Source: Gryganskiella cystojenkinii (taxonomy: Eukaryota; Mortierellomycota; Mortierellomycetes; Mortierellales; Mortierellaceae). From it: DNA of 55,937 nucleotides. Below the pieces are notes generated by a model. The model searched no databases and had not been told where the DNA came from. It saw only the letters and a list, made by a program, of their open reading frames with translations. The translations under genes were made by a program, and so were the position numbers. How positions within the stretch are numbered: position 1 is the first letter of the stretch; each line of letters starts with the position of its first letter. The DNA is taken from the NCBI GenBank assembly GCA_015852425.1, contig JAAAIG010000115.1:1-55937 (forward strand), in the 5' to 3' direction. Of the stretch, positions 1 through 8,900 are shown piece after piece.

Positions 1-2415
1 TTCTTTATCCAAAGTTGTAAGTCTCATGATTTACGATAAGTTACTTTCTTCGTTCTTCAGTGTTCTCGTACTTACGAGAGATTCGTCTATCCTTTTATCA
101 GATCCCTTTTAGATTTTGTGTCTTTCTCCTAGTCTAGTCTGTGGCCTTGCACTCAGAGTGTTCGGATATATTTCTTTGTAAGTTGCCTTCTTGTTCGTTT
201 ACTTTATACTCGTTATTTTAGTATTATAATTCGTGGTCGTTAGCTAATAGTCTAGATCCCCAATCTAAATAGCCTATCCCGTGCAGCTACACGACACCGC
301 CTTCAAATATAGCCTCTTTTTACTCTCTTCTCTTCCCTTATCTTTCTACTTCCGTACTATGCAGACTCACAGCACACTCACCCTCGCTTCTCGCCACGAG
401 CTCCGCCTGCATTCTTTGTTCCAAACCGTCAGAATAAGTGTGAAGCAGTTGTCAGGCGGGCTCTATGATCTCGCTCTTGAATTTCACTGCGCGAGATCGC
501 GACGGTCATTTGCCATGCCTGCATGTTTACAGGACTTGTAAGCCTGAGCGCTACCTTCGAATCATCCGTTAGATTTTCTATGCCCATACCACAGATAGCC
601 GCCTCTGTTGCGAGTTGTAAAGGCAGGTGTTATCGGACACTTGTCGATTGCAAGTGATACAACTATCCAAGGCACCTGTTGGCCCATCTTAAGGTCAAAT
701 GAGCTCCAGGTGCATCTCCCTATTCGGTCACCGCTTTTGTTGTATAAGCATTGCCACTCGAACACACAAGCAATCTCACTTGACAATCACTCACACAAGC
801 AAACTCTATTGACATACAAAGCCACACGGATTATACACAAGTAGCTATTAAGTCTAGTAACCTGAATAAGCTGTATACCTTTTGTCGCCATGACCCTGAT
901 CCCCTCGTTCTCTCGAACACCTCTTCCTTTTCCTTGTACCCAACACTTCCCTCTTCCCCCTCTCCCTCCTGACCATTGTGTTGTCCTTGTACAGGTCATT
1001 CTGCTTTTCCCATAGTAGTCCAAATTCATGACAACACCACATACGCTCACACAATCTGTGGCTATAATTCGTATGCGTGCTGGGGTCATAGTGAACACTG
1101 AAATTATTAATAATCTATCTTATTAATAAATCTATGAAATCTAAAAAATCTATACATAACTCGAATACATGCCCTTTGACACCTTGATATCCTTCGACCC
1201 TCTCCCTCCTTTGTCTTCCCCGTTCACCCTGCCCCTTGTCAGTAATCCTGTCTTGGGAAATGTCGCTCCGCCTTGCCTTAGTCAGTCTTGGTTCGCGACA
1301 CTCTTGAATGATATATTTTTTGGTCAGACATGTGCGTTTGCGAGTGTGTGAATGTGTGAAAGCGAGTGCACCATGTTCCTGCAATTGTCCAACTGATTGG
1401 TTGCACTGCAGAGTCGGCAACGCCTCTGTGTTACCCCAGTCAATTTTTTTTAATACTTCGCCCAGATCGCTTTCATGATCTGATTACTTTTTTTACGTCC
1501 TGTTTTGGCGCTCTTGCCTCGCGCGCTTTGCTGTACATCTTTTTACTCTGGCTGCTCTCTGCCTCTTTGATCTCCCTACTGCCCCGATTTTTTTTTTTTT
1601 CTTTAATATTACCGAACTTCCTGTCACTTTCGTAATTTGCCGACATTTTGTGAGGCGGGATGCTTCAATAGATAAAAAGATAAAAATAAATATGTGTAGC
1701 AATTCTCAATCAATGATAGTGAGGCGAAAAAGTTTACGATCAGAACGTATTTTATGTGACGACGCGTGAAGTACCGGCATAGAAGCCTTTGGCGGACAAA
1801 ATAAATCAGCCCGGCTGGCACATAATTGCCTTTGGTGAACAGCCTGCCTGTATGTAACCTATGGATTTTTTTTTTTTTTTTTGGCTCGTTTTTTTCTCGA
1901 GCAAAATAAAATAAAATCTGGACTAGCCAGATGACTGCTTCTAGAGATGGTGAGGTGAAAAGGTTTCGATCAAACGTATATAATGTGAGGATGTGTGCCT
2001 TTGGCAGGCCATACATCAGCCCGGCTGGCTTATAATTGCCTTCGTAGACAAACACACCAGCCTGCCTAGCATATAGTTGCCTTATGCGATAAACACATCA
2101 GCCTGGCTGGCACATAATTGCCTTCGGCGAACAGAATGTAACCTATGGAAAACCAAACACATTAACAATTGTAACAAAGGGACAAAAAAGAACAAAAGAA
2201 ACGTTCTCTAAAAGAATGAAGAACGGTAGGGAATGCTAGGAATTGCTCCGTCGTACAAGTGAAGTAAGAAGGCATTTTTGCTTGACTTTCTCTTTGGTCG
2301 TGGCAGCCCTCTCTCTCGGCTTACATCCTTGATCCATCCCAATGATAGAAACGTCTCATTGATTTGGTTTCTCTCTCCAAGCCCAAAGTACGGCTCGATT
2401 TGACGTGCCTCGTCT
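1..2415. other. Intergenic, no convincing gene
   Basis: No reading frame here looks like a real protein on either strand. The frames are short, low in complexity and lack recognisable motifs. The stretch has homopolymer runs (for example a T run near 1590-1600 and 1866-1882) and a set of diverged direct repeats near 1720-2147, listed separately. It may be decayed transposon or LTR sequence, but no transposase, integrase or reverse transcriptase motif is visible. Confidence 0.5.
1720..2147. repeat. Diverged direct repeats
   Basis: A longer unit (about 1720-1867) is repeated in diverged form at about 1949-2147: both start with a 'GTGAGG(C/T)GAAAA' block and end with 'GTAACCTATGG'. Inside them a short core, consensus ATCAGCCCGGCTGGC followed by ACATAATTGCCTT, occurs four times, at about 1804-1841, 2014-2050, 2057-2091 and 2097-2133. 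The copies differ by substitutions and small indels, so this is an old duplication. No coding potential or terminal inverted repeat was seen. Confidence 0.6.
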
Positions 2416-2419
2416 CCAA

Positions 2420-2426
2420 TATAAAA
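2420..2426 (+). promoter_or_regulatory. Candidate TATA box upstream of the KP4-like gene
   Basis: TATAAAA preceded by a CCAAT-like string. It lies about 400 nt before the start codon at 2821. It would serve the KP4-like gene only if the transcript has a long 5' leader, possibly spliced: a GT at about 2520 and a TTTCAACAG at about 2755-2763 could form a leader intron. Transcript data would be needed to decide. Confidence 0.35.
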
Positions 2427-2820
2427 AGAAGACGCAAGCACCCGTCATCCTGTACCGACTCACACCTTACTCCCTCTACACCAGCAACAGCATTCTCAAC
2501 ACCACAGCATGCACTACAGGTACCAACAACAGGCACCGTCGCAAGAGCCGCCACACAAACAAACTTCCTTCACAAACATTCACAAAGCTTGACAGACCTC
2601 ATCAAGAACGGTTACACGAGAACTAGCACTCAAGACCCAAAATTTGTAAGGCTACATGACACGACTTTCACGTATTCACATAAGGGTAGCAGTATTCATT
2701 CAAAAAAAAATTGACCTATTTTCTTGCACTATCTGGCATAACAAAGCACCACATTTTCAACAGCTCTCAAAAGTCTCAACAGCTCTAGCTACACCAAGCG
2801 ACTCTCTAACCTCAACGAAA

Positions 2821-3198
2821 ATGGTCAAGTCAATCACCTTCATCATGGTTGCCATTGCTACTATCGTTGGCTCCGCCCTTGGTTTCTCCGATAACTGCAA
2901 TGGCTCTGGCCGCTGCAACAAGGGCATGAAAGACATGTGCACCGCAGCGTTCAACCGATTCACAGACAGTACTGTCTACAACGACTTTACCTCGCGCACG
3001 AATGGCCAATGTACTGCCATCTACCGCTGCTCCGGAACTTATCCTTCACTGACTGGTAGCCAGCTCAAGGGGTTTTTCGCTCCCATTTATCAGGGCCAGG
3101 GCTGCAAGGGCTGCGGAAGCCACGCCTTCAACGGAGGCAGTTGCGAGGTCACTGTGAACTTTTGTTCCAACTGTGTTGATTCTGGCAACCCCAACTAA
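2821..3198 (+). CDS. Small secreted cysteine-rich protein, KP4 killer-toxin-like
   Basis: A single exon encodes 125 residues. Residues 1-21 form a signal peptide (positive start, hydrophobic core, small residues before FSDNC). The mature part of about 104 residues has ten cysteines: a CxxxxxC pair at the start, a central pair, a CKGCG block and a closing GGSC...TVNFC..C block. That layout, the size and the TVNFC motif match the KP4-like family (five disulfides), first known from a smut-fungus killer virus and later found as chromosomal genes in several fungi and plants. In known members the mature protein is secreted and blocks calcium channels of competing cells. Here the family call is by pattern, and activity and target are unknown. 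The ATG at 2821 is the only start that puts a clean signal peptide first. The gene sits alone in transposon-rich surroundings, as expected for an accessory, perhaps laterally acquired gene. The alternative is a generic cysteine-rich effector of similar fold. Confidence 0.75.
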   Translation: MVKSITFIMVAIATIVGSALGFSDNCNGSGRCNKGMKDMCTAAFNRFTDSTVYNDFTSRTNGQCTAIYRCSGTYPSLTGSQLKGFFAPIYQGQGCKGCGSHAFNGGSCEVTVNFCSNCVDSGNPN

Positions 3199-5219
3199 GG
3201 GCCGAGGGTCCTGGAATTTCGCTTTCAAAGCAGGCCACCACTTACCCCTCTGAAAGCCTTCTCGTTTTATTTATGGATTTTTTCCCCTTCAGTACCGTAT
3301 TTTGAACACATTAACACCTCACACAAAGAAGTAAACAACGTATTCGAAAAGCAAAAAAAAATTAAAAAAATCTGGCATAACATAACACTCCAGACTCGCA
3401 ACCTTCACAAGAACTGCTACAAGAGCCAACACAACAACGGTTGAAACTCCTAAATTCTAAAGAAAATTGAAGCTGGTACTGCTTACTCGTATGGGATCTT
3501 CAAGCGAGGGCGAACTGGGTTATGCTCTTTCTGCCTCAAATTGCATCGACTATGCTTTATACTTACCGCTCCTTTGGAAAGTTTTGTTTTCCGTCCCATC
3601 AACCTGGTAGTTAGAAGGATGAGAATGTGTTTGCAGTCTCCAGGGGTGCAGCCAAGTTGATGAATTAGAGAAAATCCAAGGGAAAAGCTATGGCGGAGAA
3701 AAAGTGAATTGGAGAAATGAAAATTGAGAAAAAGTTCAGAAACTGTGCACGCCTCCTGTTCATCCTTGGGAGGGAGGTTTTCTTGTAGCGCTGCTCCTTC
3801 TTGGTCTCGGACAGTAATAAATACTTCATCTACTAAATAACCCAAGTCGCCGATTTCCATTCCACTTGAGCGTCCTGATGGTGCTTTGAGGGAAGAGCCC
3901 TCACGCAGTGCCGATTAAAGTTGATAGGGTACAATTTTTCTCCATTACTTTGGAACATCATCCACCGTTGTGAACATAAACCTCATATTTAAACGCGGGA
4001 TCCGCTTCTGACAGGGAACACAATTAGGCAGGTACATTTGCTTTCAACCTTGCTCGAACTGCATCTAGTTGGATAACGCTTGGCCTTGTGGATGCCTAAT
4101 GTTGTTCCCATGTGGACAGAAACAGGAAGACACCTGCTGCTGCGGAGACCTGAATGAAGAGGCGAAAACCGGAGTGGTGTTCCGTTGTATTGAGCTGATG
4201 ACAACGGTTGCATCAGCGATGATGCCATTGTGTTGGTGGCAGTAGTAGGATGATTGACTCGATTGAGTCCATCGAGTTGTTGAATTGATCGGTGGCGCTC
4301 CTCCTGTGACGGAACGAAGGTGATGGAACGGTGTGAACAGGAAGTTGGTACTGAGTATGTGTTTTGTTGTTGACTGAGGAAACAAGACAGGGCGAGGGAT
4401 AAGGATTTTTTATGGAGAAAAGGTACAGGTGTTAATCTTACCAAGAAGACGAAAGTCGATGGCGTATAACAGGCAGGGTACACAAGGCGACAGGATACAA
4501 GATCATAACGGGCTTGCCTGAATAGACAATCTTAGCTGGATCTCCGATTGCGATCTGAGCTAGATGACGGAAGCTGGCGTGGGATGACGGAAACCGGAGC
4601 AAGATGATGGATTCCCAGTAAGGATGATCGGAGAAAGACTAGGAAGGCGTCGAACAAGGTGAAGGTGACGAAAGCGTGATTGGGTTAAGCCCAACTTTCA
4701 AAGCTATGCTCAGAGCCTCGATTGCGAAGCAGCAAACCCAGGTTACGGTATTAGCTTTCGAATAAAGATGCCTAGAACAATAATCACAGTTCATGACACT
4801 TCATTCGCATTCGGGTCAAATTGCTCGCGGAACATAAGGAGGAACTTGCCAGAAGGCAGGACGAGCATATGGCAAAAAAAGCCAATCTGGTGAGCAAAAA
4901 GAAAGCGGACCGCGTTTTCCTTTACATCTATAAACAGGGAAAAAGCGCTTGCGGTCACCAAACCCTTGTATAATGTCAACCCCAAGGTTTCAGCCAATGG
5001 CCTCCACAGTGAATGGAAGGTAATCCGCCTGAAAAAAAATTCAGTGGTCACGAACACTGTAGTCCTTTTTTCACCTTGTCTATTTTTTCTCCTCTTTGCA
5101 ATAGGTAATACTATAGTTATACAAGTTATTACTGAGCAGTCTTCAAAATAAAAAAAACAGCTGCAGGAACCAGACCCATTTCCTGCTTTTTATTAAAATC
5201 AATCCAGAGACTCAGCTCT
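3199..5219. other. Intergenic, no convincing gene
   Basis: Minus-strand frames at 3483-3860 (125 residues) and 3989-4483 (164 residues) are open but show no recognised motif, no clear splice-supported extension and mixed low-complexity composition, so they are not called. The string ATCTGGCATAACA occurs both here (about 3370-3382) and just upstream of the KP4-like gene (about 2740-2752). This suggests a short duplicated promoter or leader segment. Confidence 0.45.
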
Positions 5220-5630
5220 TTAGGCCAAAAGCTTTAATTGAGAACAGTAGAGAGGCATCCACCACGTTTTCTGTTGCAAAATGGATTGCTCGATATAGCG
5301 GGCCTTAACATCGTCTTGTCTCTAAAGAGCAAGAGGAGTTCCTCCGTTAATCTTTCCGGGAACGGATAAGATCTCCTTGCCAATATAGAGGGCTTTGACA
5401 TCATCTTGTTCCTGAAGGGAACGAGGAGTACCCCTGTTAATCTTGCCGGGAACGGACTGCTCGCTGATGCGAGCCTCGACATCCTCATGGAGGGAACGAG
5501 GAGTACCCCTGTTAATCTTGCCGGGAACGGATTGCTCGCTGATGCGAGCCTCCACATCCTCATGGAGGGAACGAGGAGTACCCCTGTTAATCTTGCCAGG
5601 AACGGATTGCTCGCTGATGCGGGCTTCGAC
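5220..5630 (-). repeat. 75-bp coding tandem repeat, five units, last one beyond the stop
   Basis: Read on the minus strand, unit 1 is 5630-5556, unit 2 is 5555-5481 and unit 3 is 5480-5403 (three bases longer). Unit 4 is 5402-5313 (diverged) and unit 5 is 5312-5220 (strongly diverged). Units 1-3 differ by only a few mostly silent bases, which points to recent expansion or homogenisation. The frame stays open through unit 5 apart from one TAG at 5322-5324. The equivalent codon in unit 3 is CAG (Q in LQEQDDVKA against L-stop-RQDDVKA), so a single C-to-T change explains the stop. The former protein probably ended at the TAA at 5220-5222. Confidence 0.75.
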
Positions 5631-5723
5631 ATGGCCAGGTCCCTGGACAGGATAAGCGTTCGTGGTAGCCATGATCATGGCAATAGCGGCGAAGATGGCG
5701 ATGTAGGTGGTGCGTCTTGTCAT
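5322..5723 (-). CDS. Secreted precursor with 25-residue tandem repeats
   Basis: A single frame encodes 133 residues. Residues 1-23 are a signal peptide (MTRR, then a hydrophobic stretch ending TTNA), followed by a short YPVQGPGH linker. Next come three almost identical 25-26-residue units (V-E-A-R-ISEQSVPGKINRGTPR-S-L) and a diverged fourth unit that keeps SVPGKIN and GGTP. The stop is a TAG. No fold is recognised and there is no cysteine before the stop. The layout (signal peptide plus identical short units, each with single arginines before and after a conserved core) resembles repeat precursors that fungi cut into several copies of a peptide (Kex2-processed secreted peptides, pheromone-like or RiPP precursors). 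However, no KR/RR dibasic site is present, so processing would have to use EAR, NR or PR sites. The product, if any, is unknown. Alternatives are a structural cell-wall or effector repeat protein. The gene is monocistronic with its own TATA-like box. Confidence 0.7.
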   Translation of the reverse strand: MTRRTTYIAIFAAIAMIMATTNAYPVQGPGHVEARISEQSVPGKINRGTPRSLHEDVEARISEQSVPGKINRGTPRSLHEDVEARISEQSVPGKINRGTPRSLQEQDDVKALYIGKEILSVPGKINGGTPLAL

Positions 5724-5840
5724 GGCTTGAATTCGTGGAGGGAGTTGAATGTGTAGGGAGTTGAGTGTGTATGGAGTTGAAGTGGATGAAGTTGAATGCG
5801 GAGGAAATGATAACAGAAAAGGGAGATAGAATGACTACGC

Positions 5841-5850
5841 TATTTATATT
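5841..5850 (-). promoter_or_regulatory. TATA-like box of the repeat-precursor gene
   Basis: On the minus strand this reads AATATAAATA, about 120 nt upstream of the ATG at 5723, a normal distance for a fungal promoter. The leader between them (5724-5800) is itself made of short imperfect repeats of a CAACTCC/CATTCAACTC type. Confidence 0.5.
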
Positions 5851-6870
5851 GATCCGTCAGCCTTACCCAGCACTCCAAGCCTAGAGCCACGCTCAGCGTT
5901 GAAAGTGCAACAGCGATCATCCATGGGTAAAGCGTTGACAAGGGTCCTCACAATTACGTGCGCTATTCTGACGCTCGATACTACAGCCCAAGTCCAACCC
6001 GAAGCCCTAGCCCGTGTCTATGTCCGAGCCCGATCCCTAGCCTCCATTCAATGCAACAGGAGAATATTTTCCCTTGAACTTGCATGTTTAGTGTTCGTTC
6101 GGAGTGTTCCTGTCTGTGGCGGAGCAGAGCTGCCGAGGTTAAGCACCCCTGTTCCACAGATTTGTTCAAAAGAACAACCTCTTTTTCTTTTTATTTTCAT
6201 TCTCGGTCATTGGTTCGAGACCAAAAGGAGCACGCGTGAACTTGTACCAAGTAAGCTTAAAACTTTTAATTGAACCTTGTCGTTTAAACAGCAAACAGCA
6301 TGTGACATGTTACGAACTCTGTCATGGTTAGGGTTCCTGCGATATACCAGTTTGTTCCACATATTTTGACTGGGAGTAACGTAACGTGGTTCTTTCCTAT
6401 CCTTTCTGAGTCGAATAAATGTTGGCCATGGATGAACAACACCACAGAGCTCCCGGCGTTCACTCTCATTCACAAGTGTGCTCCGAGGAGGAACTTTCTT
6501 TTGGGTTCCAAAAATGGAAAAAAAGAGTGCGTCTTTTCTTAGATCCAGCCCCTGACATTTCAACAAAACTCCCGCGGCGCGAAGAATAAACTTTCCAAAT
6601 CGATCGGTTTGTTGATAAGATTGTATTCACACGGGGGGCGAACTTAGCCAAGACGACTCAGTGGAGTTCCGGACAACAAAAACGAAAAGACGCCTTACAG
6701 AATTTCGCTGTTGATTGTTTGAATTGAAACTCTTTAGGCAACAAGGTTTTAAAAAAAAACTTGTTTTTCTGTGTCACCAGTATTCTGTCCCTTATTCTGT
6801 ACCATTTTCGTCATCTTCCTCATTCTCGTCGTGCTCGGCAACTTCACCGTCAGTGTATAGAGCGGTGTTG
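5851..6870. other. Intergenic, no convincing gene
   Basis: Short frames on both strands (for example 5899-6273 plus, 6207-6566 minus) overlap each other and carry no motif I recognise. No RNA gene was found; a B-box-like string near 6213 is discussed among the rejected items. This stretch leads into the transposase relics. Confidence 0.4.
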
Positions 6871-6877
6871 ATATCTC

Positions 6878-7560
6878 CTACGCATTTGGGCAATGAATGC
6901 ACTGAGAGTGGTCGTGGATTCGTCCTCTGGTATGTGTTTGAAATCGTCGCAACGCCACTCTTTCAGAGTCTTCTTTTTGTTGCTCGGCGATTATCTCATC
7001 TATCTTCACGTCTTTCTCATCTTCCTCATCCTCAATGATGACCTGAGAAGGAGGAGTAATCGTGGCGGGCAAGGTATTATCTGCGTTTTGCAATGTCGGG
7101 CAACATCAATGGCCTTTTGCCAGACCGTGACAAAAGCGCTGCTTGGGATCTGGGTGAACAAGTTGATGAGGTGCCGACGTAGCTAGGCGGCGTGAGGTCA
7201 TAGATAGCTGCGTAGGCGATCTTCTTCGTCGCCATACCCCAAATTTTCTCAATAGGTTGGAGCTCGCAGTGGTCAGGCGGACTCTTGATGATCTAACGCT
7301 TGCCGAGGTTTCTTGTTATTTCTTAACAAGCATCGATCTCATGAACTTGAGCCTCTTTGACAGCTTTCTTGAGTTGATCCTTGGTTGGATTGCTGCGATT
7401 GCGTTCTTCCTTTGTTTGTAATCTCATATTCGAAAGCCCTCGGCCAGTTGGTTTGATCGTGTTTGCTACAGTTTGAAGTCAGCTTTTTGTATAGTTTCCG
7501 GCAAGTATGAGGCGCCGTCCATGTAGGTGTTGCATCAAGTGTCACCTATCGCCTGAGGTT
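6878..7560 (-). pseudogene. Decayed Tc1/IS630-type DDE transposase
   Basis: The C-terminal half of a DDE transposase can be read on the minus strand only by changing frame. A MDGASYLPE-like block lies near 7515-7480, and the hallmark SPPDHCELQPIEKIWG lies at about 7285-7237. The latter matches the third-acid motif of Tc1/IS630 transposases (PP.SP.LNPIE..W). An LRRHLINLFTQIPSS-like helix near 7180-7140 follows, then an acidic tail (IIEDEEDEKDVKIDEII) at about 7040-6980. Stops and frame changes separate these pieces. No terminal inverted repeats were identified. The element is dead and 5'-incomplete. Confidence 0.65.
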
Positions 7561-7630
7561 CTCGCAGATCTCCTCAAACTCAAAGAGTTAAAAAATCCCT
7601 GAAGTAAAGTGACCTTGATAGTCGCCAGTA

Positions 7631-8103
7631 TCATTGACAATCCTTTTTACCTTTATAAACTAGAGCAATACTTCCACTAGCGCGCGCCTCCTCCTCAGCT
7701 TTTGCTTCGCGATTTTGACCTCCCAGATAGATCTTTCCATGACCTGGACAGATATATATATAACTTTTTTTAAGTTGTTCAGGCGAGTACCTTAGGCCTA
7801 GTGGGGTGCTCATGGCCCCTAACAGCTCGTATAATCCATGAGGCGTACGGCGTGCGACCTCGTATGGATAACGGTATTTGGGTGCGAGTTTACCATCAGG
7901 CGATTCTTCTCTAGCCATCACGAAGCTTCCTAGAAGGAAATCGTGCAGTTTATGCGTTCTTTTGAACTTTTCTATCATCACTTTCTGTGTCTCACGACTC
8001 TTCTCTGAGATAGTGGGGTAGACCAGGTTGCTTAGATATTCGAGTCGATTTTCTAACTCTTCTTCTGTAGGTAAGTGTGGCTCTGCAGAATGGAAGATAT
8101 TTC
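7631..8103 (-). pseudogene. Ty3-type retrotransposon integrase C-terminal relic
   Basis: One open frame of about 155 codons on the minus strand starts inside an older frame (a TGA precedes it) and ends at 7631. It contains FKRTHKLHDFLLGSFVM, then GKLAPKYRYPYEVARR and THGLYELLG-type text. This is the usual C-terminal integrase module of Ty3-like elements (a 'G.FVM' strand, then GK..P.Y.GPY.V.RR...G.Y.L). No reverse transcriptase, RNase H, protease, gag or LTR is visible next to it, so this is an isolated fragment. It follows the transposase relic directly, so the two form a small transposon graveyard. Confidence 0.7.
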
Positions 8104-8232
8104 ACCTTCGTCGTAAAAGGTTTCTTGGCCATAGTTGATGGAACAGCGCGCATCATGTTATAATACAACAAGGACCGACGATGCCAATACAAAGGTGGAC
8201 GTATCAATGCTGCTCACAGCAACAGCATCAGT

Positions 8233-8451
8233 ATGGTCGATAGCTCACATATGCCTCAACAAGGGTATGTCCACTACGGCGGTCAATGGCCCGGCGCAAA
8301 TCCAAGCATGGCGGGGTCAGCGCTCTCAGGGTACGCACATGCACCGCTCGCGTATACGCCACAGGGGTGGCCGCAGGATGCAGATCTGGTATGGCATATA
8401 GGTCCGTCGAGCAGCAGCAGCTCTCTAGGCCAATTCCAGACTCAACTCTGA
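8233..8451 (+). pseudogene. Possible 3' fragment of an unknown Gly/Ser/Pro-rich gene
   Basis: This is an open frame with an ATG at 8233 and 72 codons, rich in Q, G, S, P and Y (for example PQQGYVHYGGQWPGANP). The frame is open upstream of the ATG too (about 8190), so the ATG may be internal. Composition looks like a disordered protein tail rather than random DNA, but no family is recognised and the 5' side abuts the Ty3 relic. It could be the tail of a gene cut by the retroelement, or chance. The rest of 8104-8900 holds nothing else I can name and probably includes the 3' flank of the NLR gene. Confidence 0.25.
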
Positions 8452-8900
8452 ACATCAGTGAAAGGATGCTTGGGGGCATCTACGACCTTCCTCATTTTGA
8501 CTCGTTCTTTGAAAATCTGTTTCCCTCCTCCGAATAATAAAGCAAAGCAAATGTTCGTAATTCGATAGTTGATCTTGAGGTGACAGGCGAGGGGTGCGAG
8601 AGGTAGTGATAAACGTTCAGAAGAGGTGAGAAATGTGAGAGCGCATTCCTTGTTTAAATAATCATACTCAACAGCACCCGGCAATTGTTTCTTGGATGTG
8701 AGAAGAATCTTCTATGATCTCGCTGTCGCATGCAATAATCGTTATTTCAACTTGTTCCGCAGAGTCCAAAGTGGCGTGAAGTGGGTGGGCAGTATTCAAC
8801 GAGAAAATAAAGCAATGTTATTTCATCTTTATGGTGCTAGATACCAGGGACAGTTCGTCTCTGTTTCTTTTTCATTTATGTCTATATACTAGCATGTTGG

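Noticed and set aside
3483..3860. 125-codon minus-strand frame
   Set aside because: It has an acceptable length, but no family, signal peptide or splice support was seen; left as unassigned.
6205..6226. GGTTCGAGACC, a B-box/T-loop-like string, as a possible tRNA gene
   Set aside because: No matching acceptor stem, D arm or anticodon arm could be drawn upstream; the T stem pairs at only about four positions.
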